From: a bacterium
GTDB lineage: Bacteria; Desulfobacterota; Binatia; DP-6
Assembly: GCA_026129405.1 (NCBI GenBank)
Contig: JAHCID010000003.1
Coordinates: forward strand, 62,001-126,000
Length of the DNA stretch: 64,000 nucleotides
Reading direction: 5' to 3'
Each line of letters begins with the position of its first letter. Positions within the stretch are counted from its first letter, which is position 1. Positions 37,642 to 46,609 of the stretch are shown here, piece after piece. A model generated the notes under the pieces. The model searched no databases. It saw only the letters and a program-made list of their open reading frames with translations, and was not told the DNA's origin. The position numbers and the translations under genes are program-made.

Positions 37642-40281
37642 ATGTCCACGGTCCGCGCCATCGATCCCGCGACGCTTCCGAAGCACTTCGACGCCGCCGA
37701 GGCGGAGCGACGCTGGCACGCGGCGTGGGATCGCCTGCGCACCTACGCCTGGGATCCGGCCCGGGGCCGCGACGAAACCTTCGTCGTCGACACGCCGCCG
37801 CCCACCGTCTCGGGCTCGCTGCACGTCGGTCACGTCTTCAGCTACACGCACGCCGACTGCCTGGCGCGCTACCAGCGCATGCGCGGCCGCAACGTCTTCT
37901 ATCCGATGGGGTGGGACGACAACGGCCTGCCCACGGAGCGGCGGGTGCAGAACTTCTACAACATCCGCTGCGACCCGAGCGTGCCGTCGCGCGGCGTGCC
38001 CGACGTGCCGCCGCCGGGGAACGCGAAGGAGGCGCCGGCGCTGGTCTCGCGGCCCGACTTCATCGGCCATTGCCTCGTCCTCACGCGCGAGGACGAGGAG
38101 GCGTTCAAGGCGCTGTGGACGCGGCTCGGGCTGTCGGTCGACTGGTCGCTCGAATACTCGACCATCGATGCGCACTGCCGGCGCACGGCCCAGCTCTCCT
38201 TCCGCGACCTCTGGGACAAGGGCCACGTCTACAGCCTCGAAGCGCCAACCATGTGGGACGTCGACTTCCAGACCGCGGTGGCGCAGGCCGAGGTGGAAGA
38301 CCGGCCGACACGCGGCGCCTTCCACCACGTGGCCTTCGGCGTCGACGGCAGCTCCGAGCACTTCGTCATCGCCACCACGCGCCCCGAGCTGCTGCCCGCC
38401 TGCGTCGGCGTGACCGCGCACCCGGACGACGCGCGCTACGAGCACCTCTTCGGCAAGCACGCGCTCACCCCGATCTTCCGCGTGCCGGTGCCGATCTTCC
38501 CGAGCGAGCTCGCGGATCCCGAGAAGGGCACCGGCATCCTCATGGTGTGCACCTTCGGCGACGCCACCGACGTGCAGTGGTGGCGCGAGCAGCGGCTCCA
38601 GCTGCGCCAGATCATCGGCCGCAACGGCCGTCTCGTGCCGGTCGAGTTCGGCAGCGAGGGCTGGGAGAGCCGCGACCCGGAGCGCGCCAACGCCGCCTAC
38701 GCCGAGATCACCGGTAAGGCGATGAACGGGGCGCGCCAGAAGATCGTAGAGCAGCTGCGCGACGCCGCCAACGCCGCGACGCCGGGCGGTGGGCCGCCGC
38801 TGCGCGAGGAGCCGAAGCCGCTCGAGCACAGCGTCAAGTACTACGAGAAGGGCGACCGCCCGCTCGAGTTCGTGACCACGCGCCAGTGGTTCGTGCGTCT
38901 CCTGCGCCAGAAGGACGCGCTGATCGCCAAGGGCGACGTCGTGCGCTGGCATCCCGACTTCATGCGGCTGCGCTTCCGCAACTGGACGGAGAACCTGAAC
39001 GCCGACTGGTGCGTCAGCCGCCAGCGCTTCTTCGGCGTGCCGATCCCGGTCTGGTATCCGCTCGACGCGGACGGGCGCCCGCAGCACGACGCGGCCATCT
39101 GCGCCGACGCCGCGCAGATGCCCTGCGACCCGACCACCGACGTCCCGGCGGGCTACAGCGAAGCGCAGCGGGGCGCACCCGGCGGCTTCGTCGCCGACCC
39201 GGACGTCTTCGACACCTGGTTCACCAGCTCGCTGACGCCGCAGATCAGCTCGCACTGGCCGGCGGATGCGGCGCGCCACGCGCAGCTCTTTCCCGCCGAC
39301 ATCCGCCCGCAGAGCCACGAGATCATCCGCACGTGGGCGTTCTACACCATCGCCAAGGCGCTCCTGCACGAGGACACCATCCCGTGGCACCACGTGGTCG
39401 TGTCGGGATGGATCCTCGATCCGGACCGCAAGAAGATGTCGAAGTCGAAGGGCAACGTGGTGACGCCGATGCACCTCCTCGACGACTACGGCGCCGACGG
39501 CGTGCGCTACTGGGCGGCGTCGGCGCGCCTCGGCACCGACACCGCGTTCGACGACAAGGTGTTCAAGGTCGGCAAGCGCCTGGTGACGAAGCTCTTCAAC
39601 GCCGGCAAGTTCGTGCTCGGGCAGGCCGGCCCGGTGGCGCCGATCACGGCGCCGCTCGACCGCGCCTTCGTCCACCGGCTCGCACGCCTGGTGGAGCAGG
39701 TGACCGCGCACTACGAGCGCTTCGACTACGCCCACGCGCTGCAGGACACCGAGGCGTTCTTCTGGCGCGACTTCACCGACACCTACCTCGAGCTGGTGAA
39801 GGGCCGCGCGCGCGACGCCGGCGCCGAGCAGGGGTCGGCGCTGGCGGCGCTGCGGCTCGGGCTGTCGGTGCTGCTCCGCCTGTTCGCGCCGGCGCTGCCG
39901 TACATCACCGAGGAAGTGTGGTCGTGGGCCTTCGCCGAGGACCACGGCGCGCCGACGATCCACCGTGCGGGCTGGCCGTCCGCGGCGGAGCTGGCGGGCG
40001 TCGCGTCGTCGGAGGACCCGGCCTGCTTCGACGCCGCCGTCGCCTGCTACGCGGCGATCAACAAGGCGAAGTCGGAGGGCGGCGTGTCGACCGGCCGTGC
40101 GGTCACGCAGATGACGCTCGCCGTCGACGCGGCGACGCGCACGCGCCTCGAGCCCGTGCTGGGCGACGTGCTCGCGGCGGCCCGCGTCGCCGGCCACCTC
40201 CTGGAGACCGCGCCCGACCTCGCGGACGGCGAGTTCCGCGTTGCGGACGCGGCGTTCGCACCCGCTCCGGCCGACGCATGA
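37642..40281 (+). CDS. valS: valyl-tRNA synthetase
   Basis: The 879-residue class I synthetase charges tRNA-Val. The HIGH motif is HVGH in TVSGSLHVGHVFSYTHAD, and the KMSKS motif lies in RKKMSKSKGNVVTP. The CP1 editing domain contains ATTRPELLPACVGVTAHP. The zinc- or insertion-bearing region with ERRVQNFYNIRCDPS and the lack of the C-terminal coiled coil mark the shorter ValS type found in actinobacteria and some deep proteobacteria, unlike the E. coli form. ATG 37642 is preceded by GGGCGGATC. Its stop overlaps the nadC start (ATGA). Confidence 0.95.
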   Translation: MSTVRAIDPATLPKHFDAAEAERRWHAAWDRLRTYAWDPARGRDETFVVDTPPPTVSGSLHVGHVFSYTHADCLARYQRMRGRNVFYPMGWDDNGLPTERRVQNFYNIRCDPSVPSRGVPDVPPPGNAKEAPALVSRPDFIGHCLVLTREDEEAFKALWTRLGLSVDWSLEYSTIDAHCRRTAQLSFRDLWDKGHVYSLEAPTMWDVDFQTAVAQAEVEDRPTRGAFHHVAFGVDGSSEHFVIATTRPELLPACVGVTAHPDDARYEHLFGKHALTPIFRVPVPIFPSELADPEKGTGILMVCTFGDATDVQWWREQRLQLRQIIGRNGRLVPVEFGSEGWESRDPERANAAYAEITGKAMNGARQKIVEQLRDAANAATPGGGPPLREEPKPLEHSVKYYEKGDRPLEFVTTRQWFVRLLRQKDALIAKGDVVRWHPDFMRLRFRNWTENLNADWCVSRQRFFGVPIPVWYPLDADGRPQHDAAICADAAQMPCDPTTDVPAGYSEAQRGAPGGFVADPDVFDTWFTSSLTPQISSHWPADAARHAQLFPADIRPQSHEIIRTWAFYTIAKALLHEDTIPWHHVVVSGWILDPDRKKMSKSKGNVVTPMHLLDDYGADGVRYWAASARLGTDTAFDDKVFKVGKRLVTKLFNAGKFVLGQAGPVAPITAPLDRAFVHRLARLVEQVTAHYERFDYAHALQDTEAFFWRDFTDTYLELVKGRARDAGAEQGSALAALRLGLSVLLRLFAPALPYITEEVWSWAFAEDHGAPTIHRAGWPSAAELAGVASSEDPACFDAAVACYAAINKAKSEGGVSTGRAVTQMTLAVDAATRTRLEPVLGDVLAAARVAGHLLETAPDLADGEFRVADAAFAPAPADA

Positions 40282-41132
40282 GCGCGGACCCCGTCTTCGA
40301 CCATCCGCTCGTCGCACGGCTCCTCGAGCTCGCGATCGCGGAGGACGTGGGCGGCGGCGATCACACCTCGGAGGCGACCGTGCCCGCGTCGGCCCGGGCG
40401 CACGGCCGGCTGCTCGCGAAGCAGGAGCTCGTGGTCTGCGGCCTGCCGCTGCTGGAGCGCGTGTTCGCCCGGCTCGGCGGCGCCAGCGTGACGGTGATCG
40501 CGGCCGAGGGGCAGGCGGTAGCGGCGGGATCGGTCGTCGCCGGCGTCGGCGGTGCGGCGCGCACGCTCCTCGCCGGCGAGCGGCTGGCGCTGAACCTCGT
40601 GCAGCACCTCTGCGGCATCGCCACGCTGACGCGCGCCTGCGTCCAGCGCGTCGTCGGCACCGGCCTCGTGATCCGCGACACGCGCAAGACCGTCCCGGGC
40701 ATGCGCGTGCTGGCGAAGTACGCCGTGCGCGCCGGCGGCGGCACCAACCATCGCCTGGCGCTCGACGACGCGATCCTGGTGAAGGACAACCACCTGTCGC
40801 TCGGCGGCGGCGACTTCGCCGCGGCGGTGACGGCGGCGCGGCGCGACTTCCCGGGGCTGCCGCTCGAGGTCGAGTGCCGCACGCTGGCCGAGGTCGAGCG
40901 TGCGGCGGCGGCGAACCCCGACCTCATCCTGCTCGACAACATGTCGCCGGCGCAGATGCGCGACGCGGTCGCCCGCGTCGCGGGCCGCGTGCCGCTGGAG
41001 GCGTCGGGCGGCATCGGGCTCGACGATCTCCCGGCGGTCGCCGCCGCCGGCGTGCAGTACGTCGCGATGGGCGCGCTCACGCACTCCGCGGGGGCGTGCG
41101 ACCTCAGCCTCAAGCTCACGCCGGCGCGCTGA
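40278..41132 (+). CDS. nadC: nicotinate-nucleotide pyrophosphorylase (quinolinate phosphoribosyltransferase)
   Basis: The 284-residue enzyme makes nicotinate mononucleotide from quinolinate and PRPP in NAD synthesis. Conserved sites are visible: EDVGGGDHTSEATVP at the N-terminus, LNLVQHLCGIATLT, RDTRKTVPGMR, GGGTNHRLALDDAILVKDNH, VECRTLAEVE, LLDNMSP and LEASGGI. The length is normal and the start overlaps the valS stop by 4 bp, so expression is coupled. Confidence 0.96.
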   Translation: MSADPVFDHPLVARLLELAIAEDVGGGDHTSEATVPASARAHGRLLAKQELVVCGLPLLERVFARLGGASVTVIAAEGQAVAAGSVVAGVGGAARTLLAGERLALNLVQHLCGIATLTRACVQRVVGTGLVIRDTRKTVPGMRVLAKYAVRAGGGTNHRLALDDAILVKDNHLSLGGGDFAAAVTAARRDFPGLPLEVECRTLAEVERAAAANPDLILLDNMSPAQMRDAVARVAGRVPLEASGGIGLDDLPAVAAAGVQYVAMGALTHSAGACDLSLKLTPAR

Positions 41133-41209
41133 GCGCCGGCCGTCGCTGCGGCGCGCGCGCGCCGGCTGACGGCTCGCCGCACCGCGCAGCCCTCTGCTAT
41201 CTCGGTCGC

Positions 41210-42202
41210 ATGCCCCGCACGCAGCGGCCGGTTCCCGATCCCCGTCTCGTCGGCTGGTTGCGCGAGGCGGGACGCCCCGTCTCCGGCGAGGAGCTGGCCC
41301 GCCGCCTCGGCTGCTCGCGCGCCGCGGTGTGGAAGCACATCGCCGCGCTGCGCGCGCAGGGCTTCACCATCGGCGCGCACCACGCCCGCGGCTACTCGCT
41401 CGATGCCACGCCCGACCGGCTCGACCCGGTGACGCTCGCGCCGCTCCTGCGCGGGCGCTGGCGCACGATCGACTGGCACGCCGAGATCGACTCGACGCAG
41501 CGCCGCGCGCGCGAGCTCGGGCGGGCCGGGGCCGAGGAGGGCACGGTCGTGGTCGCCGAGGCGCAGAGCGCGGGGCGCGGACGGCTCGGCCGCAGCTGGC
41601 ACTCGCCGCCGGGGCTGAACCTCTACTGCTCGATCCTGCTGCGGCCGCCGGTCGCGCTCGCCGAGGTGCCGCAGATCGCGCTCGTCGCCGGCCTCGCCGT
41701 CGCCGAGGCGGTCGAGGTCACGACCGGGCTCGGGCCGCGCCTCAAGTGGCCGAACGACGTGCTCCTCGGCGGTCGCAAGACGGCCGGCATCCTCACCGAG
41801 CTCGAGGCCGAGGAGGAGCGCGTGCAGCTCGTCATCGCCGGCATCGGGGTCAACCTCAACCTCGAGACCTTTCCCGACGAGCTGGCGGACAAGGCGACCT
41901 CGCTGCGCCGCGCGGTCGGGCGTCCGATCGACCGCGGCGCCTTCCTCGCCGGGTTGCTCGCCGCGTTCGAGGCGCGTTATGAGCGATTCCTCGCGTCCGG
42001 ATTCGCGCCGATGCGTGCCGAGTGGGAGTCCTACGCTGCCTTGACGGGCAGGACGGTCCGGGTGGCCGCGCCGCAGGGCGAGGTCGCGGGTCGGGTGCTC
42101 GGCCTCGACGACGACGGCGCGCTGCGTCTCGACCCCGGCGACGGCGGCGTGGTGCGGGTGGTGGCCGGCGAGGTGTCGGTGGTGGACGGGTACGGAGAGT
42201 GA
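41210..42202 (+). CDS. birA: biotin--[acetyl-CoA-carboxylase] ligase with N-terminal repressor HTH
   Basis: The 330-residue bifunctional type has an N-terminal winged helix (GEELARRLGCSRAAVWKHIAALR, residues about 22-60). A biotin ligase catalytic domain follows, with DSTQRRARELG, the GRGRLGRSW biotinyl-AMP loop and the catalytic Lys in LKWPNDVLLGGRKTAGILTE. The C-terminal SH3-like domain contains GRTVRVAAPQGEVAGRVLGLDDDGAL. The HTH implies it can repress biotin genes, which are not in the window. The start is 77 bp after nadC; the next gene starts 7 bp after its stop. Confidence 0.95.
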   Translation: MPRTQRPVPDPRLVGWLREAGRPVSGEELARRLGCSRAAVWKHIAALRAQGFTIGAHHARGYSLDATPDRLDPVTLAPLLRGRWRTIDWHAEIDSTQRRARELGRAGAEEGTVVVAEAQSAGRGRLGRSWHSPPGLNLYCSILLRPPVALAEVPQIALVAGLAVAEAVEVTTGLGPRLKWPNDVLLGGRKTAGILTELEAEEERVQLVIAGIGVNLNLETFPDELADKATSLRRAVGRPIDRGAFLAGLLAAFEARYERFLASGFAPMRAEWESYAALTGRTVRVAAPQGEVAGRVLGLDDDGALRLDPGDGGVVRVVAGEVSVVDGYGE

Positions 42203-42209
42203 GGGTCGG

Positions 42210-42989
42210 ATGCTGCTCGCGCTGAACGTCAACAACACGCACACGCTGGTCGGGCTCTACGAGGGCGAGAAGCTCCTCGTACACTGGCGACTCAGCACCG
42301 ATCAGGCGCGCACGGTCGACGAGTACGGCGTGCTGCTGCGCGGGCTCTTCGCCGAGTGGGGGCAGCCGCGGCCGCCGATCACCGGCGTCGCCGTGTCGAG
42401 CGTCGTGCCGCCCATGAACGACCGCATCGAGGAGGTGTGCCGCCGCTTCTTCGGGCACGAGCCGCTGGTCGTCGGCCCCGGCGTGCGCACCGGCGTGCCG
42501 ATCCTCTACGACAACCCGAAAGAGGTCGGGGCGGACCGCATCTGCAACGCCGTCGCCGCCTACGATCGGGTGCGCGGCGCCGCCATCGTCGTCGACTTCG
42601 GCACGGCGACGACCTTCGACGTGGTGACCGCGAAGGGCGAGTACGCCGGCGGGGTGATCGCTCCCGGCATCGGCATCTCGCTCGACGCGCTGGTCGCGCG
42701 CACCGCGAAGCTGCCGCGCGTCGAGCTGCAATGGCCGCCGCGCGTCGTCGGCAAGACCACCGTGCACGCGATCCAGGCCGGCGTCACCTTCGGCTACACC
42801 GCGCTGGTCGACGGCCTGGTCGACCGCATCCGCGCCGAGCAGGACCGCGACGCGCGCGTCATCGCCACCGGAGGACTCGGGGCGCTCATCGCCCCGCATT
42901 CGAGAACCATCGAGACCGTCGACGAGTTCTTGACGGTCGACGGTCTGCGCATGATCTGGGCCAGGAACGGAGGTCGGGATGCCACCTGA
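42210..42989 (+). CDS. coaX: type III pantothenate kinase
   Basis: The 259-residue ASKHA-fold kinase performs the first step of CoA synthesis. Recognisable blocks are SVVPPMNDRIEEVC, GVRTGVPILYDNPKEVGADRI with CNAVAAYD, VVDFGTATTFDVV and GGVIAPGI. The N-terminal phosphate-binding motif is unusual: it reads LALNVNNTHT, where most family members have D-V-G-N-T, so the catalytic-site Asp is Asn6 here. The rest of the protein is intact. The ATG of the next gene lies inside its last codons (11-bp overlap). It sits in a cofactor-gene run with nadC and birA. Confidence 0.92.
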   Translation: MLLALNVNNTHTLVGLYEGEKLLVHWRLSTDQARTVDEYGVLLRGLFAEWGQPRPPITGVAVSSVVPPMNDRIEEVCRRFFGHEPLVVGPGVRTGVPILYDNPKEVGADRICNAVAAYDRVRGAAIVVDFGTATTFDVVTAKGEYAGGVIAPGIGISLDALVARTAKLPRVELQWPPRVVGKTTVHAIQAGVTFGYTALVDGLVDRIRAEQDRDARVIATGGLGALIAPHSRTIETVDEFLTVDGLRMIWARNGGRDAT

Positions 42990-45066
42990 CGAAGTGCAGA
43001 GGCTCCGCAGCGTCGCCATCGTCGGGCAGGGCGGCGGCGGCAAAACCACGGTCGCCGACGCCCTCCTGTTCGTCGCCGGCGCCGCCACCCGCATCGGCCG
43101 CGTCGACGACGGCTCGTCGGCGTTCGACACCGAGCCCGAGGAGCAGCGCCGCAAGAGCTCCCTCACCGCCAGCCTGCACCACGTCGGCTGGAAGAAGCAC
43201 GAGATCGTGCTCATGGACACGCCGGGCTACGCGGCGTTCCTCCACGACGCCCACAACTGCCTCGTCGCCGCGACCGGCGCGGTGTTCGTCCTGGGAGCGA
43301 CCGGCGGGGAGGTGAAGGTCGAGGCCGAGAAGCTCTGGGGCTGGCTGCGCGAGCGCGGCATCCCCGCCATCGGCTTCGTCACGCGGCTCGACCGCGAGCG
43401 CGCGAGCCTGGGGCAGGCCCTCGACGACCTGAAGCTGCTCGGCGTGCGTCCCGCCGTGCTCCAGGTGCCGATCGGGAGCGAGGCCGGATTCCGCGGCGTC
43501 GTCGACGTCCTCGCCGACAAAGCGTTCGTGTACGAGGACGAGGCGGTGCGCGAGGAGCCGGTGCCCGCCGAGATGGCCGACGCCGTCCGCGCCGCCCGCG
43601 AGCTGCTGACCGAGACCGTCGCCGAGGCAACCGACGAGCTGCTCGAGAAGTACCTCGAGCACGGCGAGCTCTCGCCCGAGGACCTCCTCGCCGGCCTGCA
43701 CGAGGGCACGCGCGGCGGCAAGTTCCTGCCCATCCTGTGCGGGGCGGGCGTCCGCGGCATCGGCCTCCAGCCGCTGCTCGACGCCATCGTGACCATGCTG
43801 CCGCCGGCGTCGGAGCTGCCGCCGTGGGCCGGCGACGATCCGAAGACGGGCGCGAGCGTCGAGCGCCCCGCCGATCCGGCGGCGCCGTTCTCGGCCTACG
43901 TGCTGAAGACCATCGTCGACCCGCACGCGGGCAAGCTCTCGGTCCTGCGCGTCGTGTCCGGGCGTGCGCACGGCGACCTCACCGTCCTCAACTCGTACCG
44001 CGAGGGCCGTGAGCGGCTCGGGCATCTCGTGCGGCTCGAGGGCAGGAAGCAGGTGGGCGTCCAGCAGGCGTTCCCGGGCGACGTCGTCGCGGTCGCGAAG
44101 CTGAAGGACACGCACTCGGGCGACACGCTGTGCGACGAGAAGGCGCCGGTCGTGTTCCCGCCGCTCCCCGACGTGCCGGCGGTCATCTCGTTCGCGCTCC
44201 AGGCGAAGAGCCGCGCCGACGACGACAAGGTGATGCAGGGGCTCCACCGCCTGATGGAGGAGGACACGGGGCTGCGCGTCCACCGCGACGAGCAGACCAA
44301 CGAGTTCGTGATCTCCGGCTCGGGACAGCTCCACGTCGAGCTGGCGGTCGAGCGCGTGCGGCGCAAGTTCGGCGTCGAGGTCGAGCTGAAGGCGCCGAAG
44401 GTGCCGTACAAGGAGACCATCCGCGGCAGCGCCAGGGCGCAGGGGCGCCATAAGAAGCAGACCGGCGGCCACGGCCAGTTCGCCGACTGCTGGCTCGAGC
44501 TGACGCCGCTGCCGCGCGGCGCCGGCTTCGAGTTCGAGGACGCCGTCGTCGGCGGCGCGATCCCGCGCCAGTTCATCCCCGCGGTCGAGAAGGGCTCGCG
44601 CGAGATGCTGGGGCAGGGAATCCTCGCCGGCTACCCCATCGTCGACGTGAAGGTGAAGGTCTACGACGGCTCCGCGCACGACGTCGACTCCTCGGAGATG
44701 GCGTTCAAGATCGCCGCGCACCTCGGCTTCCGCAAGGCCTTCGAGCAGGCGAAGCCGGTGCTGCTGGAGCCGATGATGGTGCTGACGGTCACCGTGCCCG
44801 ACGAGCACATGGGCGACGTCATCGGCGATCTCAACAGCCGGCGCGGCAAGGTGCTCGGCGCCGAGCCGAAGGGCACCGGCCAGCAGGTGATCCGCGCCCA
44901 GGTGCCGATGGCCGAGGTGCTGCGCTACGCGCCGGACCTGCGCTCGATGACGCAGGGCCGCGGGGACTTCGCGCTCGAGCTGGCGCATTACGAGGAGGTG
45001 CCGGCGCACGTCGCCGAGCGCATCGTGAAGGACGCGGCGGGGGCGCGGGCGGAGAAGCATGCGTGA
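42979..45066 (+). CDS. elongation factor G-like translation GTPase (EF-G paralogue)
   Basis: The 695-residue protein has the five-domain EF-G layout, and the P-loop GQGGGGKTTV and DTPGYAAF are present. The usual NKxD base-specificity motif is replaced by TRLD, the switch I region is short, and the domain IV loop reads GRHKKQTGGHGQFAD as in the EF-G-like FusA2 group. This subgroup is found beside a normal fusA in many bacteria, and its role in translation or recycling is unsettled. It starts within coaX and overlaps the following small gene by 8 bp. The canonical fusA is not in the window. Confidence 0.9.
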   Translation: MPPDEVQRLRSVAIVGQGGGGKTTVADALLFVAGAATRIGRVDDGSSAFDTEPEEQRRKSSLTASLHHVGWKKHEIVLMDTPGYAAFLHDAHNCLVAATGAVFVLGATGGEVKVEAEKLWGWLRERGIPAIGFVTRLDRERASLGQALDDLKLLGVRPAVLQVPIGSEAGFRGVVDVLADKAFVYEDEAVREEPVPAEMADAVRAARELLTETVAEATDELLEKYLEHGELSPEDLLAGLHEGTRGGKFLPILCGAGVRGIGLQPLLDAIVTMLPPASELPPWAGDDPKTGASVERPADPAAPFSAYVLKTIVDPHAGKLSVLRVVSGRAHGDLTVLNSYREGRERLGHLVRLEGRKQVGVQQAFPGDVVAVAKLKDTHSGDTLCDEKAPVVFPPLPDVPAVISFALQAKSRADDDKVMQGLHRLMEEDTGLRVHRDEQTNEFVISGSGQLHVELAVERVRRKFGVEVELKAPKVPYKETIRGSARAQGRHKKQTGGHGQFADCWLELTPLPRGAGFEFEDAVVGGAIPRQFIPAVEKGSREMLGQGILAGYPIVDVKVKVYDGSAHDVDSSEMAFKIAAHLGFRKAFEQAKPVLLEPMMVLTVTVPDEHMGDVIGDLNSRRGKVLGAEPKGTGQQVIRAQVPMAEVLRYAPDLRSMTQGRGDFALELAHYEEVPAHVAERIVKDAAGARAEKHA

Positions 45067-45637
45067 CCCGGGCGGAGCCGACGAGGAGCTCGACGCCGAC
45101 GCCGTCGCCCGCATCGTGCGCGAGATCGAGGCGGGAGAGGACTCCATCCTCGTCCCCTTCGAGCTGATCGGCGACTTCGAGCGCCCGCCGGGGACGGCGC
45201 CGCCGCCGAGCCTGTTCCAGGAGGTGCTCGGCATGAGCGTCTCGCAGAAGATCAAGCTCGCGCTGCGCGGCAACAAGGACGCGCGCACCATCCTCATCCG
45301 CGACAACAACAAGCTGGTGCGCCGCTTCGTGGTGATGAACCCGCGCATCACCGACGGCGAGGTCGTCCAGCTCTGCCGCAACCGCTCGGCCGACGACGAG
45401 CTGATCCGCATCGTCGCGGAGGACCGCGAGTGGGTGCGGAACTACCAGGTGAAGCTGGCCCTGGTGACCAACCCGAAGACGCCGCTCGTGATCGCGATGC
45501 GCCTCGTGGCGCAGCTCGGCGAGCGCGACGTGCGCGCGCTGGCGAAGTCGCGCAACGTCCCGCAGGCGGTCGCGGTGCAGGCGCGTCGCATCGTCGTCGA
45601 GAAGGACAAGAAGAGCAGCGGGGGCGGGAAGCACTGA
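45059..45637 (+). CDS. conserved hypothetical helical-repeat protein
   Basis: The 192-residue soluble protein has an acidic N-terminus and then repeated helical units of about 38 residues: SVSQKIKLALRGNKDARTIL, RRFVVMNPRITDGEVVQLCR and REWVRNYQVKLALVTNPKTP. These units recur with N-P or N-K turns, resembling a HEAT-like or DUF2336-type array. I recall similar proteins in deltaproteobacteria without known function. It overlaps the EF-G-like gene at its start and the PhyH gene at its stop by one base, so it is probably part of the same transcript. A link to translation or membrane regulation would be speculative. Confidence 0.82.
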   Translation: MRDPGGADEELDADAVARIVREIEAGEDSILVPFELIGDFERPPGTAPPPSLFQEVLGMSVSQKIKLALRGNKDARTILIRDNNKLVRRFVVMNPRITDGEVVQLCRNRSADDELIRIVAEDREWVRNYQVKLALVTNPKTPLVIAMRLVAQLGERDVRALAKSRNVPQAVAVQARRIVVEKDKKSSGGGKH

Positions 45638-46608
45638 TGGGGCTGCCGTACGCCGTGGTGCGGCGGCTCGCGGCGGTGCGTGCGGCCGTCGAGCCGCCGG
45701 TGCGCCGCGTGCTCTTCGGCGCCGGGCCGAGCTGGCGCCGCCAGGCGAACGTGCTCCCCTGGCTCGACGCGCCCGACGCCGACGCGAAGGCGGCGGCGTC
45801 GGGCGCCGACGCGCCGTGGCTGCGGCAATGGGTGCGCGACGGCTACGTCGTCGCCGACGGGCTCGTCGACGCGGCCGACGTCGACGCCATGCTCGCGACC
45901 CTCGACGGCCTCTGGGACGCGCCCGCGCCCATCCCGCATCTCGACCTGCTGGGGCTGCGCGACGTTCGGGGCGGGGAGCAGTACACGCTCTCGCACGAGG
46001 CCCTGCTGGCGCGCCCGCCGGGCGAGCGTGCGCGCATCCGCGCCGCCTCCGACTGGCGCATCCACGGCTTCCACTACGTCAACGCGTCGGCGCGGCGGCT
46101 CTTCGGCAACCGGCGCCTGCGGGCCACGGCGTCGCGGCTGCTCGGCCGCCGCGCGCGCCCGTTCGCCGCCATCAACTTCATGTGCGGCAGCCAGCAGGAC
46201 CTCCACCAGGACATGGGCGTGTTCCACGTCTGGCCGCAGAACTGGCTCCTGGGCGCGTGGATCGCGTGCGAGGACGTCGCCGCCGACAGCGGCCCGCTCG
46301 TCCTGTACCCCGGCTCGCACCGCGCGCCGTTCTTCCCGGGCTTCGCCGACTATCCCCAGACGAACCTGCGCACCGCCGACGCCGCGGGGACGGCGGCCTA
46401 CCACCGCTACGTCGAGAAGGTCGCGGCGCGCTTTCCGCGCAAGGAGTTCCTCGCGACCAAGGGCCAGGTGCTCTTCTGGCACGGGATGCTGGTCCACGGC
46501 GGTGCGCCGGTCGCGCGCCCGGGCAGCACGCGCAAGTCGATGGTCCTGCACTATACCGTGCGCGGCGCCGACCGCGCCCGCGAGGTGCAGGGTCCGTTCC
46601 GCTGGTGA
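45637..46608 (+). CDS. phytanoyl-CoA dioxygenase (PhyH) family protein
   Basis: The 323-residue Fe(II)/2-oxoglutarate oxygenase has the iron-binding H-x-D in QQDLHQDMGVFH and the distal His in FWHGMLVHGGAPV. The 2-oxoglutarate Arg follows in STRKSMVLHYTV. The segment SGPLVLYPGSHRAPFF is typical of PhyH proteins that modify lipids, small metabolites or glycan precursors. The ATG shares a base with the preceding stop (TGATG). It converges on the sulfatase gene, with a single base between the two stop codons. The substrate is unknown. Confidence 0.88.
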   Translation: MGLPYAVVRRLAAVRAAVEPPVRRVLFGAGPSWRRQANVLPWLDAPDADAKAAASGADAPWLRQWVRDGYVVADGLVDAADVDAMLATLDGLWDAPAPIPHLDLLGLRDVRGGEQYTLSHEALLARPPGERARIRAASDWRIHGFHYVNASARRLFGNRRLRATASRLLGRRARPFAAINFMCGSQQDLHQDMGVFHVWPQNWLLGAWIACEDVAADSGPLVLYPGSHRAPFFPGFADYPQTNLRTADAAGTAAYHRYVEKVAARFPRKEFLATKGQVLFWHGMLVHGGAPVARPGSTRKSMVLHYTVRGADRAREVQGPFRW

Positions 46609-46609
46609 G

